From: Alphaproteobacteria bacterium | GTDB lineage: Bacteria; Pseudomonadota; Alphaproteobacteria; Rhodobacterales; Rhodobacteraceae | Assembly (NCBI GenBank): GCA_030830465.1 | Contig: JAURMY010000263.1 | Span: forward strand, 1-5,007 | DNA: 5,007 nt | Direction of reading: 5' to 3' | Part shown: one piece after another, positions 1 through 5,007 of the stretch | Numbering within the stretch: the stretch's first letter is position 1 | Layout of the letters: each line of letters begins with the position of its first letter | Made by a program: the position numbers and the translations under genes | The notes under the pieces: generated by a model | Databases searched by the model: none | What the model was told of the DNA's origin: nothing | What the model saw: only the letters and a program-made list of their open reading frames with translations

Positions 1-792
1 ATGTTCGGCTTTGGCATGGTCTTCTCGGGCGGTTGTATCAGCCGAAATCTGGTCCGCGCCGGCGGCGGCGACCTGCGGTCGGTCGTTGTGCTGCTGATCA
101 CCGGGATTTTTGGCTATATGACCATCGGCGGCCTGTTGGGCCCCTTGCGTGTTTCGCTTTTTGGGCCGGGAACGATGGACCTTACCGGCATGGGTTTGAA
201 AACCCAGGGCATGGGCGAGATTTTGGGCCATGCAACCGGGCTGGGGGACGAGACAGGATACACCATCGTCTGGATCGCGATTGTGGCAGCCATTCTGATT
301 TTCTGTTTTTCCAACAGGCAGTTTCGAACCTCGCCGCGCAACCTGATTGCCGGGGTCGGACTGGGATTATGTGTCGTGGCGGGCTGGTTGCTGACCGGTT
401 TGGCGCAGGATGAGTTTTCCCAGGATGTGGCGCTGATTTCTCTGACCTATGTGCGTCCGGTCGGGGATTCGCTGGAATATCTGATGCGCTATACGGCGCT
501 GGGCGCGCCGGGATTTGGGGTTGTAACCACGGCAGGCGCGTTGCTGGGCGGTTTTCTGGGCGCTTTGTCGATGGGCCGTTTGCATTTGACGACATTCGCC
601 AATCAGGCCGATTCAATCCGCAATATGTTCGGGGCGGCCTTTATGGGTGTGGGCGGCGTTCTGGCCCTGGGCTGTACGGTCGGGCAGGCGATGACCGGGT
701 TCTCGACCCTTGCGGCCGGATCGCTGCTGACCTTTATCTTTATCGTCGCCGGCGGCATTGCCGGAATGAAAACGATGGAGCGGTTTGCCTGA
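1..792 (+). CDS. YeeE/YedE-family sulfur-compound transporter, 5'-partial
   Basis: An integral membrane protein of the YeeE/YedE (TsuA-like) family, whose characterised members import thiosulfate or related sulfur compounds across the inner membrane. Visible here are the two family half-motifs with conserved cysteines: GFGMVFSGGCISR near residues 3-15 (Cys12), followed by LVRAGGGDLRS, and GCTVGQAMTG at 224-233 (Cys225). Hydrophobic segments lie at about 27-46, 87-103, 115-133, 168-190, 208-226 and 237-256, consistent with a polytopic protein. The first GGC motif normally lies some 80-100 residues into family members of about 350 residues, so the ATG at base 1 is almost certainly an internal methionine and the gene begins upstream of the window. 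It ends at TGA 790-792 and converges on the mrp-type gene. The family is confident; the exact substrate is inferred, and selenium or other sulfur species are possible. Confidence 0.85.
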   Translation: MFGFGMVFSGGCISRNLVRAGGGDLRSVVVLLITGIFGYMTIGGLLGPLRVSLFGPGTMDLTGMGLKTQGMGEILGHATGLGDETGYTIVWIAIVAAILIFCFSNRQFRTSPRNLIAGVGLGLCVVAGWLLTGLAQDEFSQDVALISLTYVRPVGDSLEYLMRYTALGAPGFGVVTTAGALLGGFLGALSMGRLHLTTFANQADSIRNMFGAAFMGVGGVLALGCTVGQAMTGFSTLAAGSLLTFIFIVAGGIAGMKTMERFA

Positions 793-817
793 AAAAGCCG
801 CCGGTTCGGCCGGCGGC
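792..817 (-). terminator. Rho-independent terminator, minus strand (distal of two)
   Basis: A perfect 8-bp GC-only stem (GCCGCCGG at 797-804 with CCGGCGGC at 810-817) closes a 5-base loop. The plus strand has AAAAA at 792-796, so on the minus strand the hairpin is followed directly by five T residues, the classic intrinsic terminator form. No T-run follows it on the plus strand. It therefore suits transcripts coming from the mrp-type gene, as a backup to the hairpin next to that gene's stop. Its T-run starts at the last base of the convergent YeeE/YedE stop codon. Confidence 0.7.
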
Positions 818-842
818 ACGGTCGCCGCGATGCACCGCATTC

Positions 843-868
843 AAAAGGCCCTGCCGTGCGGCGGGGCC
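843..868 (-). terminator. Rho-independent terminator, minus strand (proximal, mrp)
   Basis: An inverted repeat at 847-868 pairs GGCCC with GGGCC, then a T-G wobble, then GCC with GGC around a 4-base loop (GTGC). The plus strand reads AAAA at 843-846, giving TTTT after the hairpin on the minus strand. It begins only five bases past the TAA stop of the mrp-type gene (874-876), so it is the likely primary terminator of that transcript. Read on the plus strand the hairpin is followed by ATATCTTAATC, which is not a convincing T-tract. Confidence 0.7.
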
Positions 869-873
869 ATATC

Positions 874-1971
874 TTAATCGGCGTCCTCTTCCGGGAACAG
901 CTTGGCCGCGACCTTCAGCGCAATCCCCTGATAGACCTTGGCATGGGGGCCGTCAGGTTCGGCAAACACGATCGGATGCCCGTCATCGGAATGTTTGCGA
1001 ATGTCCATATGCAGCGGCACCGCGCCCAGGAACATGACGTTCAGCTTTTTGGCCTCGGCCTCGGCGCCGCCATGGCCGAAAATGTCAGAGGTTTTGCCGC
1101 AATGCGGGCAGATGAACGTGGACATGTTTTCCACGATACCGAAGATCGGCACATCGACATTACGGAACATCTTCAGCCCCTTGCGGGCGTCAATCAGGGC
1201 CAGATCCTGCGGCGTAGACACGATGACCGAACCGGTCAGCGGCACTTGTTGCGCCATGGTCAGCTGCGCATCACCGGTGCCCGGCGGCATGTCCAGCACC
1301 AGCACATCCAATTGGCCCCAATCCACTTCGCGCACCATTTGCATCAGGGCCGAAACCACCATCGGCCCGCGCCAGATCACCGGCGATTCCTCATCCTGAA
1401 GGAATCCCATGGACATGACCTTGATGCCATAATGTTCCAGCGGAACGATCCGGTCGTCGCGGATTTCAGGGCGTTCCTTCATGCCCATAAGCCGCGGCAG
1501 CGAGGGGCCGTAAATGTCAGCGTCCAGAAGGCCAACCTTCATGCCAAGCGCAGACAGCGACAGGGCAAGGTTGACCGCGGTTGTCGATTTGCCGACGCCG
1601 CCCTTGCCGGAGGCCACCGCCAGAATGGTTTTGATCCCCGGAATGGGGGCCATGCCGGGGCGCAGGTCGGGACCAACGGCGCGTTCTTTCTTGCGGGTCA
1701 GTTTCGGCGGCTGTTGGGCCGGATCAAACTCACCCCGTTCCTGGGTCAGGGCCACCAGAACGCTGGCAACGCCCTCAACATCGGCGGCGGCCTTTTCGGC
1801 TGCATCGCGCAGCGGGCCAAGTTCACCCCTGAAGGCGGCAGGGACGGTGATGGAAAAGATCACCTTGCCGTTGTTGATGATGATGTCGGACACCATTTTC
1901 AGCGAAACGATGTCGCCGTCCAATCCTTCGACCTGAACGCTTTTCAGCGCTGCGTAAATCTGTTCTTTCAT
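874..1971 (-). CDS. apbC: Mrp/ApbC-type iron-sulfur cluster carrier ATPase
   Basis: A 365-residue cytosolic P-loop NTPase of the Mrp/NBP35 family (also named mrp), thought to bind and pass Fe-S clusters to target apoproteins. Residues about 2-75 form the MIP18/DUF59-type N-terminal domain, with a conserved GDIVSLKMV stretch (19-27). A Pro/Lys/Arg-rich linker at about 82-112 follows. The ATPase domain has the deviant Walker A SGKGGVGKST (121-130, with signature Lys123), LLDADIYGPSLPRLMG (148-163) and DMPPGTGD (227-234). The CPHC pair (Cys288, Cys291), which binds the bridging cluster at the dimer interface in this family, is intact. The length is normal. The ATG at 1971 is preceded by AGGG, a modest Shine-Dalgarno. 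It lies 70 bases downstream of cbbR on the same strand, so read-through from cbbR is possible, and two hairpin terminators follow it. No link to carbon fixation is evident; it is probably housekeeping. Confidence 0.95.
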   Translation of the reverse strand: MKEQIYAALKSVQVEGLDGDIVSLKMVSDIIINNGKVIFSITVPAAFRGELGPLRDAAEKAAADVEGVASVLVALTQERGEFDPAQQPPKLTRKKERAVGPDLRPGMAPIPGIKTILAVASGKGGVGKSTTAVNLALSLSALGMKVGLLDADIYGPSLPRLMGMKERPEIRDDRIVPLEHYGIKVMSMGFLQDEESPVIWRGPMVVSALMQMVREVDWGQLDVLVLDMPPGTGDAQLTMAQQVPLTGSVIVSTPQDLALIDARKGLKMFRNVDVPIFGIVENMSTFICPHCGKTSDIFGHGGAEAEAKKLNVMFLGAVPLHMDIRKHSDDGHPIVFAEPDGPHAKVYQGIALKVAAKLFPEEDAD

Positions 1972-2003
1972 CGGTCCGCCCTGTTCCTGTCAAACTCATG
2001 CAC

Positions 2004-2032
2004 AGATTAGAATGTTTTTAATTAAGGGGCAA
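2004..2032 (-). promoter_or_regulatory. Possible sigma-70-type promoter of the mrp-type gene
   Basis: On the minus strand, TTGCCC (complement of 2027-2032) and TAATCT (complement of 2004-2009) are separated by exactly 17 bases of AT-rich sequence that includes the palindrome TTAATTAA (2018-2025). The match to the -35 consensus is four of six and to the -10 three of six, so this is weak. It sits 33 bases before the mrp ATG at 1971, in an AT-rich gap with no recognisable terminator for cbbR. Independent transcription and read-through from cbbR are therefore both possible. Confidence 0.35.
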
Positions 2033-2042
2033 GGCAATGCGA

Positions 2043-2972
2043 CTAGTCGGGCAGTTTCGGCAGGTAGCTGCCCTTTTGCTGCACGATGAACTGGCGGAAT
2101 TTTTCCGTCACCGCCGTTAATGGCATATCCCGCCGGTGCATCAGAAACCACTGGCGGGTGATCGGCACGCCGGGGGCTTTGATCTGAACCAGGCGACCGT
2201 CCTCCAATTCGCTGGCGACCGTGTGGCCCGAGATAAAGGCGATGCCCAATTCCGCCATCACCGCCTGTTTGATGGTTTCATTGGTGCCGACACTGACGGT
2301 CTTGTAAGGGCGACCTTCGCCCAGCCGGTCCAGCAGACGCTCCATCAGGATGCGGGTGCCTGATCCCTGTTCGCGGGTCAGAAAGGTTTCCTCCAGCAGA
2401 TCGTCGGGCGAAACGTCGCACCCGGTGGCCAGCGGATGCCCGGGCGGCGCGATGATGACATGCGGATGCGGCCCTAAAATCTCGGCGGTCACCACCGGCG
2501 CGCGCGGCGGACGGCCCATGATCGCCACATCTACGGCCCCGTCCATGACCTGCGCGATGATTTCCTCGCGGTTGCCAATGCGCAGGCCGACCTGAATATC
2601 GGGATTGGCCTTTTGAAAACCGGCCACCAGACGCGGCGCAAAGTATTTTCCAGTGCTGACGACGCCGATGGAAATATACCCGAATTTCCCGGCGCGGATG
2701 GATTTAACCTTGTCATAGCAACTGGTTAGCGTGCTTTCGATCTGATGAATGGATCGCAGCACCTCTAACCCGGCCGAGGTCATGCTGGTCTTGCCGTCAT
2801 TGCCGCGCATCACCAGCCTTGTGCCAAGGTTTTCCTCCAGCAGCTTCAGTTGGGTTGACACGGCGGGCGGCGTAAGCCCCAGCATTTCGGCGGCGGCGGT
2901 CAGCGATCCGTGGTCGGAAATCGCCGACAGGGCGCGCAGTTGTTTCAGGGTGATTGCGGATTCGTTGATCAT
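2043..2972 (-). CDS. cbbR: LysR-type regulator of the CBB operon (CbbR)
   Basis: A 309-residue LysR-type transcriptional regulator. The N-terminal winged helix-turn-helix spans about residues 7-66 (TLKQLRALSAISDHGSLTAA onward, recognition region PPAVSTQLKLLEENLG at 35-50). It is followed by a linker helix and a periplasmic-binding-protein-like effector domain from about residue 97 to 300 (GYISIGVVSTGKYFAPRL at 98-115, DVAIMGRPP at 148-156, GIAFISGH at 243-250). The GVVSTGKYFAP segment is typical of CbbR proteins, and the divergent position directly against cbbF is the classic cbbR arrangement. CbbR usually activates cbb operons in response to metabolites such as ribulose 1,5-bisphosphate; the ligand here is not visible. 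An in-frame TAA four codons upstream makes ATG 2970-2972 the first possible start, yet no Shine-Dalgarno precedes it, only AT-rich sequence. The stop is TAG. The LysR call is certain; CbbR is strongly supported by context and sequence style. Confidence 0.92.
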   Translation of the reverse strand: MINESAITLKQLRALSAISDHGSLTAAAEMLGLTPPAVSTQLKLLEENLGTRLVMRGNDGKTSMTSAGLEVLRSIHQIESTLTSCYDKVKSIRAGKFGYISIGVVSTGKYFAPRLVAGFQKANPDIQVGLRIGNREEIIAQVMDGAVDVAIMGRPPRAPVVTAEILGPHPHVIIAPPGHPLATGCDVSPDDLLEETFLTREQGSGTRILMERLLDRLGEGRPYKTVSVGTNETIKQAVMAELGIAFISGHTVASELEDGRLVQIKAPGVPITRQWFLMHRRDMPLTAVTEKFRQFIVQQKGSYLPKLPD

Positions 2973-2977
2973 AAATT

Positions 2978-2996
2978 TTATTTAACACGACAATGA
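2978..2996. promoter_or_regulatory. Candidate LysR-type (CbbR) operator
   Basis: An interrupted dyad TTATT-N9-AATGA has arms matching at four of five positions and fits the LysR-type T-N11-A arrangement (T2981, A2993). A separate TNA-N7-TNA match, the form quoted for CbbR half-sites, lies at 2972-2984 (TAA...TTA) and overlaps the first base of the cbbR coding sequence. A protein bound here would cover the region just upstream of the cbbR start, which suits autoregulation. AT-rich sequence produces such matches by chance, so this is a suggestion only. Confidence 0.3.
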
Positions 2997-3059
2997 TTTT
3001 TTTCAATTTCCTTTTTGCCGCAAACCCGTCACACATCCGCAAACGCTGCCCGTATCCCT

Positions 3060-3064
3060 AAGGA
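3060..3064 (+). promoter_or_regulatory. Ribosome binding site of cbbF
   Basis: AAGGA sits seven bases before ATG 3072-3074. This decides the start: the reading frame is open further upstream to a TTG at 3015, but that codon has no Shine-Dalgarno and would add 19 residues unlike any part of a class I fructose bisphosphatase. Confidence 0.8.
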
Positions 3065-3071
3065 CTCTGAT

Positions 3072-4091
3072 ATGTCTCAACCCATGGCGCTGGCTGATTA
3101 TCTGGCGAAAAACGGCGATATTCCGGCCAATCTGGCCGCTGTTGTCACCGCCATGTGCGACGTGGGCAAGGTTATGGCGCACAAGATCGCCCGCGGCGCG
3201 CTGGAAGGGGCGATGGGGGCTGCGGTTGGCGGCAACACCGATGGCGACGTGCAAAAGGCGCTGGACGTGATCGCGGATGAGATGTTCTTTGCCGCGCTCA
3301 AGGCAACCGATGTGAAATGGTATGCCTCAGAAGAGAAGGAAGAGGTCGCCGCCTGTAATCCGGGTGGCACACTGGCACTGGCGACCGATCCTTTGGACGG
3401 GTCCAGCAATATTGACGTGAACGTGTCCATCGGCACGATCTTTTCGGTGTTCAACGCCAAGCCTGACGCGAATGAAAGCTTTTTGCGCCCGGGCACTGAA
3501 CAGATCGCGGCGGGGTATATCATCTATGGCCCGCAGACCGGCCTGATGGTGACGTTCGGCAAGGGCACGATGTCCTTCATTCTGGACCCTGACCGGAACG
3601 AGTTTGTGCTGCTGAACGCGGCGGTCAGGGTGCCCGAATCGTCAAACGAATTTTCGATCAACGCGTCGAATTACCGGCACTGGTCCAAGCCGGTGCGGGC
3701 CTATATCGACGATTGTCTGGCGGGTGAAACCGGACCGCGCGGCAAGAATTTCAACATGCGCTGGGTCGCTTCGCTGGTGGCGGAAACCCACCGGATCATC
3801 ACGCGGGGCGGTATTTTTCTTTATCCCCGCGATGCCCGAAAGGGGTATGAGAACGGTCGCTTGCGGATGGTTTACGAATGCGCCCCGATGGCCATGCTGG
3901 TGGAACAGGCGGGTGGCTTGGCGACCGATGGCAGCGACCGTTTGTTGGAGCAAAGAGCCAAAACCCTGCATGCCCGCACTCCGCTGATCTTTGGCACGCC
4001 CGACAAGGTTGGCCGCGTCGCCACCTATCACGACCTCCCTGAAAACGAGACCTCTGCTCTGTTCCGCGAGCGGGGGCTGTTCCGCGACTGA
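3072..4091 (+). CDS. cbbF: Class I fructose-1,6-bisphosphatase (CbbF)
   Basis: A 339-residue cytosolic class I FBPase that hydrolyses fructose 1,6-bisphosphate to fructose 6-phosphate and phosphate. In the Calvin cycle it feeds regeneration of ribulose bisphosphate; it can also serve gluconeogenesis. Metal-site motifs are intact: SEEKEE (86-91), the signature [10 protein letters not shown] (106-115) and the acidic residue in VEQAGG (Glu278). The substrate-binding stretches [11 protein letters not shown] (228-238), GGIFLYPRD (246-254) and [20 protein letters not shown] (263-282) are also present. The length is ordinary for the family, and no long redox-regulatory cysteine loop of the chloroplast kind is seen. 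It opens the operon and is separated from cbbP by only 10 bases. Divergent cbbR suggests CbbR-dependent expression. The enzyme call is near certain; the cbb assignment over a housekeeping fbp follows from cbbP and cbbR next door. Confidence 0.97.
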   Translation: MSQPMALADYLAKNGDIPANLAAVVTAMCDVGKVMAHKIARGALEGAMGAAVGGNTDGDVQKALDVIADEMFFAALKATDVKWYASEEKEEVAACNPGGTLALATDPLDGSSNIDVNVSIGTIFSVFNAKPDANESFLRPGTEQIAAGYIIYGPQTGLMVTFGKGTMSFILDPDRNEFVLLNAAVRVPESSNEFSINASNYRHWSKPVRAYIDDCLAGETGPRGKNFNMRWVASLVAETHRIITRGGIFLYPRDARKGYENGRLRMVYECAPMAMLVEQAGGLATDGSDRLLEQRAKTLHARTPLIFGTPDKVGRVATYHDLPENETSALFRERGLFRD

Positions 4092-4094
4092 GGA
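4091..4094 (+). promoter_or_regulatory. Ribosome binding site of cbbP overlapping the cbbF stop
   Basis: AGGA shares its first base with the cbbF TGA stop (4089-4091) and lies seven bases before the cbbP ATG at 4102. The overlap suggests coupled translation. It also fixes the cbbP start: the frame is open further upstream inside cbbF (from 3991), but that part is a shadow of cbbF. Confidence 0.75.
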
Positions 4095-4101
4095 TAACAC
4101 C

Positions 4102-4974
4102 ATGAGCATCAAGCACCCTATTATCTCGGTTACCGGCTCATCCGGGGCGGGCACCTCGACCGTCAAGCATACGTTCGACCAGATCTTCCGCCGCGAAGGG
4201 GTGAAATCGGTGTCGATCGAAGGTGACGCGTTCCATCGGTTCAATCGCAAGGACATGAAGGCCGAACTGGATCGCCGCCTGTCCGAGGGCGACCATTCTT
4301 TCAGCCATTTCAGCTATGAAGCCAATGAACTGAAAGAACTGGAAAACGTGTTCCGCATCTATGGCGAAACCGGCAAGGGGCGCACGCGAACCTATGTGCA
4401 CGATGCCGAGGAGGCTGAGAAATTCGCGACCGATCCCGGCAATTTCACCGACTGGCGCGAGTTTGAAGACGGTTCCGACATCCTGTTTTACGAAGGTCTG
4501 CATGGCGCGGTGCTGACCGACGACATCAAGATCGCCAAACATGCCGATCTGAAAATCGGGGTTGTGCCTGTGATCAATCTGGAATGGACCCAGAAAATTC
4601 ACCGCGACCGGGCGCAGCGCGGATATTCCACCGAGGCGGTCACCGACACCATTCTGCGCCGGATGGATGCCTATGTGAAATGCATCGTGCCGCAGTTTTC
4701 CCGCACCGATATCAACTTTCAGCGGGTGCCGGTGGTGGACACATCAAACCCCTTTGTGGCGCGCTGGATACCCACCGCCGACGAAAGCCTGGTGGTGATC
4801 CGTTTCGCCAATCCCAAGGGCATTGATTTCGCTTACCTGATCTCGATGATCCATGGCAGCTGGATGAGCCGCGCAAATTCCATCGTGATCCCCGGCAACA
4901 AGCTTGACCTTGCCATGCAACTGATATTGACCCCGCTTATCATGCGTTTGAAAGACAACGCCCGCCGCGCTTAA
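4102..4974 (+). CDS. cbbP: Phosphoribulokinase, bacterial class (CbbP)
   Basis: A 290-residue cytosolic phosphoribulokinase that phosphorylates ribulose 5-phosphate with ATP to ribulose 1,5-bisphosphate, the RuBisCO substrate. This step is diagnostic of the Calvin cycle. The nucleotide loop TGSSGAGTST is at 11-20; as in other bacterial phosphoribulokinases the usual P-loop lysine is replaced by Thr. IEGDAFHRFNRKDM (39-52) carries the catalytic base Asp42 plus His45 and Arg49. Glu131 lies in FYEGLHG, and Lys165, Arg168, Asp169 and Arg173 lie in WTQKIHRDRAQRGYS. Arg186-Arg187 are in the region implicated in allosteric control. All of these match the numbering I recall for the Rhodobacter sphaeroides enzyme, implying no insertions or deletions through that region. 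The length is typical of the octameric, NADH-activated bacterial class rather than the redox-regulated plant and cyanobacterial class. It is cotranscribed with cbbF, and another gene starts 15 bases after its stop. Confidence 0.98.
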   Translation: MSIKHPIISVTGSSGAGTSTVKHTFDQIFRREGVKSVSIEGDAFHRFNRKDMKAELDRRLSEGDHSFSHFSYEANELKELENVFRIYGETGKGRTRTYVHDAEEAEKFATDPGNFTDWREFEDGSDILFYEGLHGAVLTDDIKIAKHADLKIGVVPVINLEWTQKIHRDRAQRGYSTEAVTDTILRRMDAYVKCIVPQFSRTDINFQRVPVVDTSNPFVARWIPTADESLVVIRFANPKGIDFAYLISMIHGSWMSRANSIVIPGNKLDLAMQLILTPLIMRLKDNARRA

Positions 4975-4976
4975 AC

Positions 4977-4981
4977 AAGGA
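4977..4981 (+). promoter_or_regulatory. Ribosome binding site of the next operon gene
   Basis: AAGGA lies eight bases before ATG 4990-4992, in the 15-base gap after cbbP. No terminator separates the two genes, so the operon continues. Confidence 0.7.
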
Positions 4982-4989
4982 ACACTGTA

Positions 4990-5007
4990 ATGACCGCCAC
5001 CAAAGCC
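4990..5007 (+). CDS. Start of the next operon gene, 3'-truncated by the window edge
   Basis: Only six codons are present (Met-Thr-Ala-Thr-Lys-Ala). The strong Shine-Dalgarno and the 15-base gap after cbbP indicate a real gene on the same transcript. In related alphaproteobacteria the gene after cbbFP is usually transketolase (cbbT) or fructose-bisphosphate aldolase (cbbA), but six residues cannot decide, so the product is left open. Confidence 0.65.

Larger units (their letters stand above)
2973..3071. promoter_or_regulatory. Divergent cbbR-cbbF control region
   Basis: These 99 bases are the only non-coding sequence between the divergent cbbR and cbbF starts, so they must carry both promoters and any CbbR site. 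The half near cbbR (2973-3016) is strikingly AT-rich with T-runs on the plus strand; the half near cbbF (3017-3059) is C-rich. No convincing plus-strand pair of -35 and -10 boxes is visible: TTAACA at 2982-2987 is a good -35 match, but nothing resembling TATAAT lies 16-19 bases further. A weak or absent -10 is what an activator-dependent promoter would show. An imperfect 13-base direct repeat begins with CAAT at 2991 and again at 3004. Confidence 0.6.

Noticed and set aside
856..2010. A 384-codon plus-strand open frame lying opposite the whole mrp-type gene and longer than it.
   Set aside because: The translation is a His/Gln/Arg/Asp-rich composition with no recognisable domain, typical of the antisense frame of a GC-rich gene. 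The minus-strand protein has clear P-loop and CPHC motifs.
2041..2048. The palindrome GACTAGTC over the cbbR stop codon, and TTAATTAA at 2018-2025.
   Set aside because: Short palindromes without repeats, T-runs or mobile-element context; no function can be supported beyond AT-rich promoter spacer sequence.
3015..3071. A 19-residue N-terminal extension of CbbF starting at TTG 3015.
   Set aside because: There is no ribosome binding site for the TTG, the extension resembles no FBPase sequence, and AAGGA before ATG 3072 gives a normal-length protein.
3991..4101. An upstream extension of the phosphoribulokinase frame into cbbF.
   Set aside because: It overlaps well-conserved cbbF coding sequence, and the ATG at 4102 has a good Shine-Dalgarno and gives a 290-residue protein with family numbering.
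4112..4161. Loss of the P-loop lysine in phosphoribulokinase (GSSGAGTST), at first sight an inactivating change.
   Set aside because: Bacterial phosphoribulokinases normally have this form, and every other catalytic residue is intact.
3642..4256. A 204-codon minus-strand open frame opposite cbbF and the start of cbbP.
   Set aside because: It spans the junction of two well-supported genes on the other strand, has no domain signature and is best explained as a shadow frame.

Overview
The window looks like a GC-rich alphaproteobacterial chromosome segment, most likely from Rhodobacterales (Rhodobacter/Roseobacter type). The clearest evidence is a Calvin-Benson-Bassham (CBB) gene cluster. It has a LysR-type cbbR divergent from cbbF-cbbP, and the phosphoribulokinase is the 290-residue bacterial form. 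Its key residues fall at the same numbers I recall for the Rhodobacter sphaeroides enzyme (D42, H45, R49, E131, K165, R168, D169, R173, R186, R187). The assignment rests on family recognition from sequence; no search was run.

Layout, left to right. Positions 1-792 (+) hold the C-terminal part of a YeeE/YedE-family membrane protein (sulfur or thiosulfate uptake type), whose N-terminus lies upstream of the window. Positions 793-873 are a convergent gap with two hairpins, each followed by a T-run only when read on the minus strand, so both look like terminators of the next gene. Positions 874-1971 (-) encode an Mrp/ApbC-type P-loop iron-sulfur carrier ATPase. A 71-base AT-rich gap with a weak promoter candidate separates it from 2043-2972 (-), a LysR-type regulator called CbbR. 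Positions 2973-3071 are an AT-rich divergent control region with a possible LysR-type operator. Then come cbbF (3072-4091, +, class I fructose-1,6-bisphosphatase), cbbP (4102-4974, +, phosphoribulokinase), and the first six codons of a third gene with its own ribosome binding site (from 4990).

How the genes fit together: CbbR probably senses metabolic state and activates the cbbF-cbbP operon from the shared intergenic region. CbbF makes fructose 6-phosphate from fructose 1,6-bisphosphate to regenerate the pentose pool, and CbbP makes ribulose 1,5-bisphosphate, the RuBisCO substrate. Gene spacing (10 and 15 bases, each with a clear Shine-Dalgarno) indicates one transcript continuing past the right edge, where further cbb genes, possibly including RuBisCO, are expected. 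The Mrp and YeeE/YedE genes are probably neighbours rather than CBB parts, although a sulfur importer near a carbon-fixation operon would suit a sulfur-oxidising lithoautotroph or mixotroph.

I found no RNA genes, CRISPR arrays, insertion sequences or clear signs of recent transfer, and no previously undescribed system. The more interesting points are the regulatory layout between cbbR and cbbF, the one-sided terminators in the convergent gap, and the absence of a Shine-Dalgarno in front of cbbR.
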